A program made the translations under genes and the position numbers. Of a stretch of DNA of 64,000 nucleotides, positions 50,994-60,003 are shown in pieces. The notes beneath the pieces are model-generated. The model searched no databases, was not told the DNA's origin, and worked only from the letters and a program-made list of their open reading frames with translations. The stretch is from Polyangium fumosum (GTDB lineage: Bacteria > Myxococcota_A > Polyangia > Polyangiales > Polyangiaceae): contig NZ_SSMQ01000040.1 of the NCBI RefSeq assembly GCF_005144585.1, forward strand, positions 1-64,000. Direction: 5' to 3'. Every line of letters begins with the position of its first letter. Position 1 is the stretch's first letter.

Positions 50994-51204
50994 GATTCAC
51001 GACTCCCCTTTTCTGTCGGCAATTTGGGTGGAAACCGTCGTCGTCGCCCATCTGCGCTGAATCGAGCGGCGCACGGCTCTGCAACGCACCTTGTGCCGGC
51101 CGACATGACGTCAATCCGTCGATCAGGTTCCGCAGGGGGCCTCCTGGCGAAAGGTCGGGACGAAAGGAGGAAGCTGCGACGCCCGTGCCGCTTCCGACGG
51201 GATG

Positions 51205-53307
51205 TCAATGCCTGGGCGGCGGCCGGAGCGCCAGATAGACGGTGCTCCAGAGCTGCAGCGCGTTGGATTCGTCCACGTGGCCGCGCGCTTGACCAAACGG
51301 GAGGAGCACGGCCTTGCCGCCCGCAGGCTCCCAGCTCCACAGCTCCTCGGCGCGCCGCGCGTGGGTGGCCTCGATGCCCTCCCACAACACGCGCTCGGCC
51401 AGGACGAGCGTTTCGCGCGTGGCGGCGGGTAGATCCTTACGCGCGAGCTGCCGGGAAAGGCCCGCGGCCATCGCGGCTTGTTGCCACGACCAGACCACGG
51501 TCCCGTGGTAATCGGCGCGCGTGAACATTGCGGCGAGGGCAGCATCACCCGCATACGCAGGATTCGCGACCAGCATGCCGACATCCGTGTGAAGCCCGGC
51601 CGGGAAGGGGCGCAGGAGATCGTGGGCCACGAGGGTGAGAGCCTCGGGCGAGGGGTCGTCGAAGAGCAAAACGAACGCCGTGTCCGAATGCATTACTGGG
51701 ATCGGTTGGCCCGCAGCATCGAGCGCGAGGGCGAAGAAGCGAACCGGGGTATCGATGGATGCGACGGCGGCGGCACCGTCGAGACCCACCGAGACCGCGT
51801 ATTCGTTGACGCGCGCGCGTGCCGTCGCCGTGGGGATTTCCACCCTGAAATGGCGCTCGACCCCTTTCCATGCGTCGGCGTAGGCTCGCGCCTCGTCGGC
51901 CGCAGCGGGGTCCGGGCCGAGAAGGTCGCTCGCGAAGAGGCGCGCGGCGGCGCGCAGGGCCGCGGGGACGAGCGCCACATTGACATCGAACGGGATCAAC
52001 CCACCCCCGAGGCCTTGCTCCGAGTCGCGCCAGTTGCCCACGCGAAGGCCCGGCTTCAGCGCGACCAGCGTCCCCGAGCCCGGGTGCGCTGCATAGGGGG
52101 CCGCGCGCACGAGGACGAGCGCGAGGTTGTTCCGCAGCGCGTCGCGATAAAGCACGCCCGAAGGCGTCTTGCGGGCGAGGAATCCTCGGGCGCGCGCGCT
52201 CCCCGCGGGCATGTCGAGCAGGTACGCGGCGGCCATGGGGGCGAGGAGGAAGTCGTCGTCGATCATCTTGTAATCGAGGACGGGCGCGCGTAGATCCGCG
52301 GGGCGTGGGGTCGCCATGGAATGGAGCCACACCGCGTATTCGCCGATGGCCTCCTCGTGCGCGACCTCGCCGTCCGGGGCGAGCCGATCGAGCACCGAGC
52401 CGAGCCCGGCCTCGATGGCAGGGGCTTCGAGGGCGGGCTGGAGCATGTACAGCGCGAGCAGCGTGTCACGCCCGAAATAGGTCAAGAAGCGCCAGGAGCC
52501 GGCGAGGAACTTCTCGCGGTATGCGAGGAAGGCGAGGGCCTTGCGCGCCTGCGGATCGTTTGCTGCCTGCGCATCGAGGAGATCCTCGACTGGAAACGGC
52601 GCGAGCGGCGGCTCGTCGTGGAGGGCCGTGACGAAGAAGTGAAGGTCGCCGCTGGGGCCGGCGTGCAGGACGATATCGTTGTTTTCGAGCGCGAGCGTCG
52701 ACCCCTCCACGGGCTCGATGCGGAGCTCGATGCGTCGGCCGTCGAGCATGGTGCGGCGCAGGGTGAGGGGCGGTTCGGGATCGACCTCATGCGCGAGTGA
52801 GGGCGCCCCAGGGCCGAGGCCTCCGGCCATATCGTCGCGCAGAAATCGGATCCCGGCCAAGAGGGCGTGGTCGACGCGCAACGCGGGCGCGCGGGCGGCG
52901 AGATGCGCCGTGACGCCGCGCATTCCATCGGGCAGCTCGACGCCTTCGAGCGTGGTGGAAGGCGCGAGGTCGAACGCCGCAGGCTGCGCGAGCGGCGCGA
53001 AGCCGAGGACGAGGCCGGCATTGCCCGCGGGAAACGCCACGAGGAGGCGGGGGGGGGAGCCGGACGTCGTGAGGAGGTGCGCCGCGACCGCGCCGCGGCG
53101 ATAGAAGTGATTGGAAATGGATCCAGACATGATGTCGAAGCGCAGAAGCTCGGGGGCAGGGGACGGAGCGGCGTGCCGTAAGGGCGCGACGTCCGTGCGT
53201 GGATCTGCATAACCTCTGCCCGTGCACGCGGCGAGCGCCAAGATCGCGCTCATCAAAATGCGGAATCCGTGGGATCGCGGAAGGTGTGGCGTGCGCGGCA
53301 TGCGCAT
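51205..53307 (-). CDS. Glycosidase-like lipoprotein, (alpha/alpha)6 type
   Basis: 700 residues. Lipobox ILALAACT. The N-terminal ~200 residues are beta-rich. The rest looks like a six-hairpin glycosidase barrel: SWRFLTYFGRDTLLALYML, GEVAHEEAIGEY, RVGNWRDSEQGLGGGLIPFD, NEYAVSVGLDG, and a Trp-rich end (TVVWSWQQAAMAAG, LWSWEPAGGKA). GRDT and the acidic GEVAHEE recall glycogen debranching-type and related alpha-glucosidases, but the match is only partial. It is probably anchored in the envelope and acts on a polysaccharide or oligosaccharide. It lies 92 bp downstream of the aminotransferase gene. Confidence 0.68.
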   Translation of the reverse strand: MRMPRTPHLPRSHGFRILMSAILALAACTGRGYADPRTDVAPLRHAAPSPAPELLRFDIMSGSISNHFYRRGAVAAHLLTTSGSPPRLLVAFPAGNAGLVLGFAPLAQPAAFDLAPSTTLEGVELPDGMRGVTAHLAARAPALRVDHALLAGIRFLRDDMAGGLGPGAPSLAHEVDPEPPLTLRRTMLDGRRIELRIEPVEGSTLALENNDIVLHAGPSGDLHFFVTALHDEPPLAPFPVEDLLDAQAANDPQARKALAFLAYREKFLAGSWRFLTYFGRDTLLALYMLQPALEAPAIEAGLGSVLDRLAPDGEVAHEEAIGEYAVWLHSMATPRPADLRAPVLDYKMIDDDFLLAPMAAAYLLDMPAGSARARGFLARKTPSGVLYRDALRNNLALVLVRAAPYAAHPGSGTLVALKPGLRVGNWRDSEQGLGGGLIPFDVNVALVPAALRAAARLFASDLLGPDPAAADEARAYADAWKGVERHFRVEIPTATARARVNEYAVSVGLDGAAAVASIDTPVRFFALALDAAGQPIPVMHSDTAFVLLFDDPSPEALTLVAHDLLRPFPAGLHTDVGMLVANPAYAGDAALAAMFTRADYHGTVVWSWQQAAMAAGLSRQLARKDLPAATRETLVLAERVLWEGIEATHARRAEELWSWEPAGGKAVLLPFGQARGHVDESNALQLWSTVYLALRPPPRH

Positions 53308-53399
53308 GGTCTCCCCCACTGCGGTGAATGCAAGGAAGGAGCCGACGCCGCCGCCCTTTCCGCGGCGGCAGCCTTTTCCAAAAACTTCGGCGCGCGCCC

Positions 53400-54707
53400 C
53401 TACACGAGTTCCGCGATCGAATCGATCTCCGCGCGCAGCGCCGCTACGAACGCGTCGATCTCGGCCTCCGAGATATCGAGCCGCGGCTGGAGCCGCAGCG
53501 TATTCCAGCGGTGACCGCACACGAAGCAGTAGTAACCCCGCTTGTACATGCGGTGGCAAACGAGCAGGCCGATCGGCGAATGCCCGTGGAGCTCCTCCAT
53601 GCCGAAATGCTCGAACGAGAGCCACGGGTGGTCCGTCGCCGTGAGCTCCACGCCCGCGATGAGCCCCGCGCCGCGCACCTCCACGACGAGCGGCGAGCCC
53701 GCGAGCCCGCGCCCGAGCGCCTCCTGAAAATGGTCGCCGCGCGCCTTGGCCACGGCGAGGACCTCGGGCGAGAGCAGGTCGAGCATCGCGAGCGCCGCGA
53801 CGCAGGACATCGCATTGCCGCCGAACGTCACGTTGTGCGCCTCCGCCGTGGCCATGTCCTTCCCATAAGCGCGCAAAAAGATCTCCTTGCGCGTGAGCAT
53901 GGCCGAGCACGGCAAGAGGCCGCCGCCGAGCGCCTTCGCCAGCACGATCACGTCCGGGCGGCGCGGCCACGTCGAGGTCCCGAGGAATCGCCCGAGCCGG
54001 CCGAGGCCCGTCTGCACCTCGTCCGCCACGAGCAAGGTGCCGTGCGCCTCCGTGAGCTCGCACAGGGCCGCAATGTATCGCTCCGACAAAGGGAACACCC
54101 CTCCTTCGAGCTGGATCGGCTCCACGATGATCGCGGCCACGTCCTCGGATGCGAGCGCGCGCGCGAGGGCGTCCACGTCCTCGCGCGGGACGGGCGCGAC
54201 GTCGGGGAGGTGGGGCGCGAACGGATCCCGGAACATCCCCGGGTTCATGAGCGCGCAGCTCCCCATCGTGGTGCCGTGGTAGGCGCCGAGCAGCGAGAGC
54301 ACGCGCGGGCGCCCGGTGGCGGCGCGCGCGAGCTTCATCGCCGCCTCCACCGCGTCGCTGCCCGACATCCCGAAAAACGCGTTGTCGTAGCCCGTCCGCT
54401 CGAAGAGCGCGCGCCCGAGCCGCCCCGCGTATGGATTGACCCGCGACGGATACCAGGACGGCGCGTCGGTCGCGAGCCAATCGCGCACCGCGTCCGCCAC
54501 GGCCGCGACCCGGTGCCCGAGGGATTGCGTGCCGTGCAAATCCTCGATGAGCTGCCCGCCCTCCTCGACGAGCTTTCCGTCCCGTGTTCCCGCCATGCGG
54601 TGCGGCTCGCCCGTCATGACCACCCGCGCGGCGACGAGCGGATTGACGAACCGACGAAAGTCCTCGATGCCTTTGCGCAGGATCTCTGCGTGATCCATCG
54701 GGGTCAT
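53400..54707 (-). CDS. Class III PLP-dependent aminotransferase
   Basis: 435 residues from ATG 54707 (GAGGTGACGAA upstream). The family motifs are in order: GMSGSDAVEAAMKLARAATG (phosphate-binding region), YHGTTMGS, IIVEPIQLEGG, LLVADEVQTGLGRLG, and the PLP lysine in IVLAKALGGGLLP. The C-terminal Cys-containing CFVCGHRWNTLRLQP replaces the usual small-domain region. Members move amino groups from omega-amino acids, diamines or GABA-like compounds. The gene starts 4 bp after maf, so they share a transcript, though a metabolic link is not obvious. Substrate unknown. Confidence 0.9.
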   Translation of the reverse strand: MTPMDHAEILRKGIEDFRRFVNPLVAARVVMTGEPHRMAGTRDGKLVEEGGQLIEDLHGTQSLGHRVAAVADAVRDWLATDAPSWYPSRVNPYAGRLGRALFERTGYDNAFFGMSGSDAVEAAMKLARAATGRPRVLSLLGAYHGTTMGSCALMNPGMFRDPFAPHLPDVAPVPREDVDALARALASEDVAAIIVEPIQLEGGVFPLSERYIAALCELTEAHGTLLVADEVQTGLGRLGRFLGTSTWPRRPDVIVLAKALGGGLLPCSAMLTRKEIFLRAYGKDMATAEAHNVTFGGNAMSCVAALAMLDLLSPEVLAVAKARGDHFQEALGRGLAGSPLVVEVRGAGLIAGVELTATDHPWLSFEHFGMEELHGHSPIGLLVCHRMYKRGYYCFVCGHRWNTLRLQPRLDISEAEIDAFVAALRAEIDSIAELV

Positions 54708-54711
54708 TTCG

Positions 54712-55299
54712 TCACCTCGCGAGATCGAGCGGCTCGATCCCGGCTTCGCGCAGGAGGCGGCAGAGCGAGAGCAAGGACAGCCCCACGATGGCCGACTCGT
54801 CCCCGCCGCGCACGGATTCGAAGAGCCCAATGCCGCGTTTTTCGAAGAGATACCCGCCCGCGCTCCCCACCGGATCATCGAGCGTGACGTAACGATCGAT
54901 CAAGGCCGCCGAGAGCGGACGCATCGTGAGCTCGACGGTGACCGTCTCGCCGAGCATCCGGCCCTCGGAGGCCGACCAGAGCACCACGGCCGTATGCAAC
55001 ATGTGCGTGCGGCCGGCGAGCGCGGCGAGCTGCGCGCGGCACTCGTCCTGGCTCTCGGCTTTTCGCAGGATGCGGCCGTCGAACTCGGGCACCTGATCGG
55101 CGCCGATGACCCACGCGCCCGGCGTGGGCTCGAGGCTCTTCGCTTTGCCCTCGGCGAACACGCGGGCCACATCCCGGGGCGCCATGCCCTCGGGCGGGAT
55201 CTCATCGAAGTGGGGCGCGCGGGCTTCGTAGGGGAGGCCGAGGCGGTCGAGCAGCGCGCGGCGGAAGCGAGACGTGGATGCGAGGATCAACCGGTCCAT
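54712..55299 (-). CDS. maf: Maf-type nucleotide pyrophosphatase
   Basis: 195 residues from ATG 55299. Maf/Ham1-like signature ILASTSRFRRALLDRLGL, then FAEGKAKS and the catalytic Asp in IGADQV. The later GSAGGYLFEKRGIGLFESVR and DESAIVGLSL are the substrate-contact motifs. Maf proteins hydrolyse non-canonical or modified nucleoside triphosphates to monophosphates, keeping them out of nucleic acids. Its start overlaps the end of the RsbR-like gene by 13 bp, which implies coupled translation. Confidence 0.92.
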   Translation of the reverse strand: MDRLILASTSRFRRALLDRLGLPYEARAPHFDEIPPEGMAPRDVARVFAEGKAKSLEPTPGAWVIGADQVPEFDGRILRKAESQDECRAQLAALAGRTHMLHTAVVLWSASEGRMLGETVTVELTMRPLSAALIDRYVTLDDPVGSAGGYLFEKRGIGLFESVRGGDESAIVGLSLLSLCRLLREAGIEPLDLAR

Positions 55300-56558
55300 C
55301 GCCGCGGAGCATACGCCTGTTCGGTCCCGCGAAGCGCGCGGGCGACGCCGTCCTGGAGCGTGCTGCACGTGACGAGGCCGAGGTTGCCGAAGTTCGCGTC
55401 GAGGGCGAGGAGCGTCTGCGCGACGGGTCCGCGGATGCCTGTCAGGAACACCCGCGCGCCGAGCAGCGCCGCCGCGCGGGCGGCCCGCAGGATGCCGTGC
55501 GCCACGTGCGAGTCGACGTCGCTCACGCCCGTGATGTCGACGATCGCCACGCGCGCGCCCCGCTTCGAGATGCCTTCGAGCAATGTTTCGAGCATCTGCT
55601 CGGCGCGCTGCTCGCTCAGGGCGCCCACGAGCGGCATCACGAGCACGCCCGGCGCGATGGGCAAGAGCGGCGTCGAGAGCGCGCGGATCGCCGCCGCCTG
55701 CGAGGCGATGAGCTCCTCCTGGAGCTGCATCTGGAGCTGCATGCGCGCCTCCTCCGCCGCGACGAGCGGGCCCTTGTCGCGGAGCAACATGAATCGCGCC
55801 GTGATTCGATCACCCGTGGCGCGTGCGTCGAACGCCGTCACATCCGCGCTGTACACGCCGCCGTCCGCGCGCCGCATGCGGATCTCGCCGCGCCCGCGCC
55901 CCGTCCGATCCACCGCATCGTGCAGCTTCGCGAACGCTTCTCTCTGGTCGTCCTCGACGAACGAGGCGAGCATTCGGCCTGGGATGTCCTCGCCGAACGT
56001 CTGCTTGAAGGCCGCGTTCGCGTAGAGCACGCCCTCGCTGCGCAGCGTGAGCGCCACCGGATCGGGCGAGGCGTCGACGAACTTCCGGAAGAGCCGATCG
56101 CCCGCGACCTCCTGCTCCGACGCGCCGTGGTAACACGCGTCGAGCTCCGCGTGGACCGCGCCGAACGCATCCATCAACCGAAGCGCGCCTTCGCGGGCGC
56201 CGGGGACGCCCCGGGCGAACGCTTCGAGCGTGAGCTCCAGGTAGTCCTTCCGGACCGCCTCGACGGTCTGGAGCACGAGCGCGCTGCCCTGGTCCAGGGT
56301 GATCTGACTCTCGCACCAGCCGCGCGCCCGGGCGCGTAGATCAGTGAAATCAGCCGCCACGAGCGCGTGCGCATACGCGAGCGCGTCCTCTCCGATCGAG
56401 TCCACGAGGGCGTCCCGGGGCAGCTCGTCGAGAAAGGGGATGAACGCCTTCGTCCGTTCGATGGCGCGATCGATGAGGACGTCCTTCTGCGCGAGCAACG
56501 CGTCGCGGAAGAGAGCGAGGGGGTGTTCTTCCGAAGGGCGTCGGGTCTCTGCGCTCAT
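55287..56558 (-). CDS. RsbR-like sensor: PAS + STAS domains
   Basis: 423 residues from ATG 56558. The N-terminal ~145 residues are helical (FRDALLAQKDVLIDRAIERT) and may be an RsbRD_N-like sensor. A PAS domain follows at about 155-265 (FVDASPDPVALTLRSEGVL; NAAFKQTFGEDIPG), then a short coiled coil (LQMQLQEELIASQAAA). The C-terminal STAS domain is at about 290-405 (VLVMPLVGALSEQRAEQML; VAIVDITGVSDVDSHVA). This is the layout of RsbR-type stressosome proteins. The phospho-Thr/Ser of STAS is probably in the DVDSH region. No RsbS or RsbT gene is near. It overlaps maf by 13 bp. Confidence 0.85.
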   Translation of the reverse strand: MSAETRRPSEEHPLALFRDALLAQKDVLIDRAIERTKAFIPFLDELPRDALVDSIGEDALAYAHALVAADFTDLRARARGWCESQITLDQGSALVLQTVEAVRKDYLELTLEAFARGVPGAREGALRLMDAFGAVHAELDACYHGASEQEVAGDRLFRKFVDASPDPVALTLRSEGVLYANAAFKQTFGEDIPGRMLASFVEDDQREAFAKLHDAVDRTGRGRGEIRMRRADGGVYSADVTAFDARATGDRITARFMLLRDKGPLVAAEEARMQLQMQLQEELIASQAAAIRALSTPLLPIAPGVLVMPLVGALSEQRAEQMLETLLEGISKRGARVAIVDITGVSDVDSHVAHGILRAARAAALLGARVFLTGIRGPVAQTLLALDANFGNLGLVTCSTLQDGVARALRGTEQAYAPRRWTG

Positions 56559-56682
56559 ACCCGCGTGGGACAAGCGAAAATCGTGCACGGGCCGGCGCCG
56601 CGAGATTCAGGGCCGAGGAGCGCGTGCGCCTTTCGAATTTGCGACGCACCCCCCGCCGCGCCTTTCATTCGTGCACGGCCCT

Positions 56683-58083
56683 TCAGAGGGCCGGTATCTC
56701 CGTCCCTGCCAGATCGAGCTTGCGCCATGCGCCGCTCCGGAAACGCAAGAACAGCACGAAGGCCATGATCGCGATGTACCCCGTGAGCCAGAAGACGACC
56801 CACCCGATGCCGCCGCCGAGCACCCGTACGGAGATGAACGAGCCCGGCACGAAGACACACCACGCCACGATCCCGCGGACCCAGGCGGTGAAGGCCGTGT
56901 CTCCCGCGGCGCGCAGCGCCTCGGCCAGCGTCATCACGGTCGCGTCGAACATCTGCCACGTGATCGAGAGCGTGAGGAGCTGCGCCGCGATGTCGAGGAA
57001 GGCCTCGCGCTCGGCCCCGGGCGGCGCGAAGGGGAGCATGCAGTACCGCGCGAACACGAGGTAGACGAGGCCCACGAAGCCCATCCAGCCACACGCCACG
57101 AGGGCCGTGAGCTTCACCGTCTTCGGCACTTGATCCAGGTTCTTCGCGCCGATCGCTTGCCCCACGAGGATCGCCCCCGCGCTCGTCAGGCCGAACGCGG
57201 GCATGGCCGCGACCTGGTTCACCTCCATCGAGGCCATGAACCCGGCGAGCGTGGTCGTGCCGAGCCCGTTGATCACCACATTGATGAACAAGGAGAACGC
57301 GCCGAACTCGACGAACCAGTTGAGCCCCGAGGGAATGCCGAACCGCAACATGCGCACGAGCTCGGCGAACCGGAGCTGCGCCTTGCCTTGGCGGGCGCTC
57401 GGGTGCTCGCCGACGCCGGCGAGGAAACACCCGAGGAGCACGAGGAAGGCGGTCAACGTCGCGAGGGCGCTCCCCAGCGCCGAGCCGACCACACCGAGCG
57501 CGGGCGCGCCGAGGTGCCCCGAGATGAACACCCAGTTCAGCGCGACGTTCAGCACCATGCACAGGACCTGCGTGGCCATGGGCAGGCGCGGGTTGCCGAG
57601 CCCGCCGTAATAGTTGCCGAGCGCTTCGAGCCCGATCGCCGCGCCGCCCGTGCAGAGGCGGACGGTGAGCCATTGCTGCATGAGCGTCGCGACGGCGGGC
57701 GTATAGCCGATCGCCGCGACGGCGCGCGGTATGACGAGGGCGCCTGCGAAATAGAGGAGCTGCGCCATCGCAGCCACGGCGAGCCCATAATACCCGTAGC
57801 GGCGGGCCCCGGCGTGATCGCCGCGGCCGTAGAGCTGCGAGGCGAAGCTCGACACGATGAAGACCACCCCCATTGGCAGGAGGAAGAAGGCCATCAAGTT
57901 GAGCCCGCCCGTGGTCGTCGCGGCGAGGCTGTCCTGCCCGAGGTGCGAGACCATGGCGGCGTCGGACACGCTCACCACGACCTGCGCCGAGCGCGAGATG
58001 ATGATCGGCCACGCGAGATCGAGCAGCCTCCGAAGCGAGGGGGTCTGCTCGACGGGCACGAGGTGCGCGGCGGCGTCGGTCAT
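56683..58083 (-). CDS. MATE-family multidrug/sodium exporter
   Basis: 466 residues, starting at ATG 58083, with 12 predicted membrane helices. MATE features include LAWPIIISRSAQVVVSVSDA near the start, ALGNYYGGLGNPRLPM, and LTSAGAILVGQAIGAKN opening the second half. The two-halves symmetry is evident. MATE exporters use Na+ or H+ gradients to expel cationic drugs or metabolites across the inner membrane. It is divergent from the ATP-grasp gene (82-bp gap), so the two may be co-regulated. Confidence 0.92.
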   Translation of the reverse strand: MTDAAAHLVPVEQTPSLRRLLDLAWPIIISRSAQVVVSVSDAAMVSHLGQDSLAATTTGGLNLMAFFLLPMGVVFIVSSFASQLYGRGDHAGARRYGYYGLAVAAMAQLLYFAGALVIPRAVAAIGYTPAVATLMQQWLTVRLCTGGAAIGLEALGNYYGGLGNPRLPMATQVLCMVLNVALNWVFISGHLGAPALGVVGSALGSALATLTAFLVLLGCFLAGVGEHPSARQGKAQLRFAELVRMLRFGIPSGLNWFVEFGAFSLFINVVINGLGTTTLAGFMASMEVNQVAAMPAFGLTSAGAILVGQAIGAKNLDQVPKTVKLTALVACGWMGFVGLVYLVFARYCMLPFAPPGAEREAFLDIAAQLLTLSITWQMFDATVMTLAEALRAAGDTAFTAWVRGIVAWCVFVPGSFISVRVLGGGIGWVVFWLTGYIAIMAFVLFLRFRSGAWRKLDLAGTEIPAL

Positions 58084-58165
58084 GGGGGGGGCCGAGGATG
58101 ACACCGGAAGCGTCGCCGCGCCCGCGCCGCTCGCTTTGCGGGCGGCTTTGAGGCAAGAAGGCGAC

Positions 58166-59047
58166 ATGAACCGACCCCGCTTGGCGATCGCCACGTGCGC
58201 CCGTCTGCCGAAGCTCGACGTCGACGACGCGCGGCTTTGCGAGGCCCTCGACGCGCGAGGGATCTCCTACCGTTGTTACGTATGGGATGATCCGTCCGCG
58301 CCCTGGGACGAAGCCGATCTCGCGCTGCTTCGCAACCCGTGGGATTACTGGGACGGGCCCGGCCGCAGGGAGGCGTTCGTCGCGTGGGCCGAGCGGACCC
58401 ACGCGCGCGTGCCGCTCTGGAACGGTCCCGACGTCATCCGCGAAAACACGCACAAGTCCTACCTGCGCTCGCTCGAAGCGGCCGGCGTGTCCGTGATCCC
58501 GACGCTCTGGCTCGCGCCGGGCGAAGGCGCCGTGGGCCTCGCGCAGCGCATCACGTCGCGTGGTTGGTCCGAGGTCGTGATCAAGCCGGCGGTCTCGGCG
58601 GGCTCGGTGGGCGCGTTGCGGATCGACGCGCGGACGAACCCGATCGAAGCGGAGGCGCACGCGGCGTCGCTCACGGCGACCGGCGAGGTGATGGTGCAGC
58701 CGTACCTGCGCTCGATCGAATCCGAGGGGGAGCTCAGCGTCGTGTTCTTCGACGGCGAGGCGAGCCACGCGGTCCGGAAGGTCCCGTGCGCCGGGGATTT
58801 CCGCTCGCAGCCGGAGTTTCAGAGCCGCGTCTCGGCGGCGCCGATCGAGGCCGAGGCGCTCGCCGTCGCCCGCGCCGCCTTCGCGGCCGTGGACAAACCG
58901 CTCCTCTATGCCCGGGTCGACCTCGTGCGCAGCGATGACGGCGCGCTCCAGCTCATCGAGCTCGAGCTGACCGAGCCGAGCCTGTATTTCCGCTGGAATG
59001 AGGGCGCTGCGGCGCGGCTCGTCGACGCGATCGTCGCGCGGATGTGA
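58166..59047 (+). CDS. ATP-grasp ligase (RimK/glutathione-synthetase-like)
   Basis: 293 residues from ATG 58166. It reads as a single ATP-grasp enzyme: WDEADLALLRNPWDYW, the lid-domain nucleotide strand VVIKPAVSAGS, EVMVQPYLRSIESEGELSV, and Mg-binding acids in YARVDLVRSDDGALQLIELE and LTEPSLYF. The ELELTEPSLYF signature is seen in RimK-like and cycloserine-pathway (DcsG-like) ATP-grasp proteins. It joins a carboxylate to an amine or other nucleophile via an acyl-phosphate. Divergence from a MATE exporter suggests, weakly, a metabolite made and exported. Product unknown. Confidence 0.87.
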   Translation: MNRPRLAIATCARLPKLDVDDARLCEALDARGISYRCYVWDDPSAPWDEADLALLRNPWDYWDGPGRREAFVAWAERTHARVPLWNGPDVIRENTHKSYLRSLEAAGVSVIPTLWLAPGEGAVGLAQRITSRGWSEVVIKPAVSAGSVGALRIDARTNPIEAEAHAASLTATGEVMVQPYLRSIESEGELSVVFFDGEASHAVRKVPCAGDFRSQPEFQSRVSAAPIEAEALAVARAAFAAVDKPLLYARVDLVRSDDGALQLIELELTEPSLYFRWNEGAAARLVDAIVARM

Positions 59048-59136
59048 GGCGGTCGCTGGGGATTCCTTCCTGCGACAACATGTCGCGTTCCCATCCCACG
59101 GTAGCCGCCTACACTCCCGGCTCGAAGAGGTGATGC

Positions 59137-59997
59137 ATGAATCGACTCCCGATCCGCCGTGCCACGCTCGGCGTGATCTCGCTCGTGGCGTTGACCGCTT
59201 GTGGCGGCGACGCGGACGAGAGCCCGCAGACGGTCGCGCTCCAATTCGCCGCCAAAGTGGGCGACGAGCCCTTCGCGTGCGCCACCACGTTCGAGGGCCT
59301 CGGCACCACGAAGTCCACGGCAAACCCGCTCGATTTCCGGATGTACGTGCATGACGTGCGCCTCGTCCGCGCCGACGGAGCGGAGGTGCCGCTCGCGCTG
59401 GAGCAGGACGAACGCTGGCAGCGCGACAACATCGCATTCCTGGATTTCGAAGATGGGACGGCGACCTGTACGACGGGGAGCCCCGAGACGCGCACCGAGA
59501 TCGTCGGTGACGTCGCGCCCGGCGAATACGTCGGTGTCGCGTTCGACGTCGGTTTGCCGCCGGAGCTGAACCACCTCGACGCGGCCACGGCGCCGGCGCC
59601 GCTCAACATTCCGGGGATGTGGTGGTCGTGGAAAGGCGGCTACAAGTTCGTGCGGCTCGAGCTTCGCACGACGGCGAACCCCACGTATTTCTTCCACCTC
59701 GGCTCCACGTCTTGCGAGGGGACCGTCAAGGACGGCTTCTCCTGCGCGGCGTCGAACCACGCGAAGATTCGCCTCGATGGATTCGATCCGACCTCGAAGA
59801 CCATCGTGTTCGACGTCGCGTCGTTTTACGCCGGCTCGGATCTGGATCTCCAGATCGATCCCATGACGGATAGCATCTCGGGCTGCATGTCGTTTTCGGG
59901 AGATCCCGAATGCCCGCCGGTCTTCGAGGCGCTGGGGTTGCCCTTCGAGGGACAGGCTTCGGGCAGCGGGAAGCAGACCGCTTTCCGGGTGGAGTGA
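59137..59997 (+). CDS. mbnP: MbnP-family copper-binding protein
   Basis: 286 residues. Lipobox VALTACG. The mature protein fits the MbnP/metallo-mystery pair four-Cys family: C48, C111, C193 and C203, plus C250 and C259. The tryptophan motif WWSWKGGYKFVRLEL lies at 162-176, with FRMYVHDVRLV and a late beta region. In this family a partner di-haem enzyme (MbnH) oxidises one Trp of the protein, and the modified protein then binds copper in the envelope. The mbnH gene is two genes downstream. SD GAGGTGAT precedes the ATG. The next gene starts 6 bp after the stop. Confidence 0.92.
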   Translation: MNRLPIRRATLGVISLVALTACGGDADESPQTVALQFAAKVGDEPFACATTFEGLGTTKSTANPLDFRMYVHDVRLVRADGAEVPLALEQDERWQRDNIAFLDFEDGTATCTTGSPETRTEIVGDVAPGEYVGVAFDVGLPPELNHLDAATAPAPLNIPGMWWSWKGGYKFVRLELRTTANPTYFFHLGSTSCEGTVKDGFSCAASNHAKIRLDGFDPTSKTIVFDVASFYAGSDLDLQIDPMTDSISGCMSFSGDPECPPVFEALGLPFEGQASGSGKQTAFRVE

Positions 59998-60003
59998 GGC
60001 GAC

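Noticed and set aside
53400-59047. A biosynthetic gene cluster made of aminotransferase, MATE and ATP-grasp genes
   Set aside because: The aminotransferase belongs to a maf/RsbR-like transcript, no synthase or tailoring enzymes are present, and the link rests on proximity alone. Only the divergent MATE/ATP-grasp pair was kept as a weak lead.
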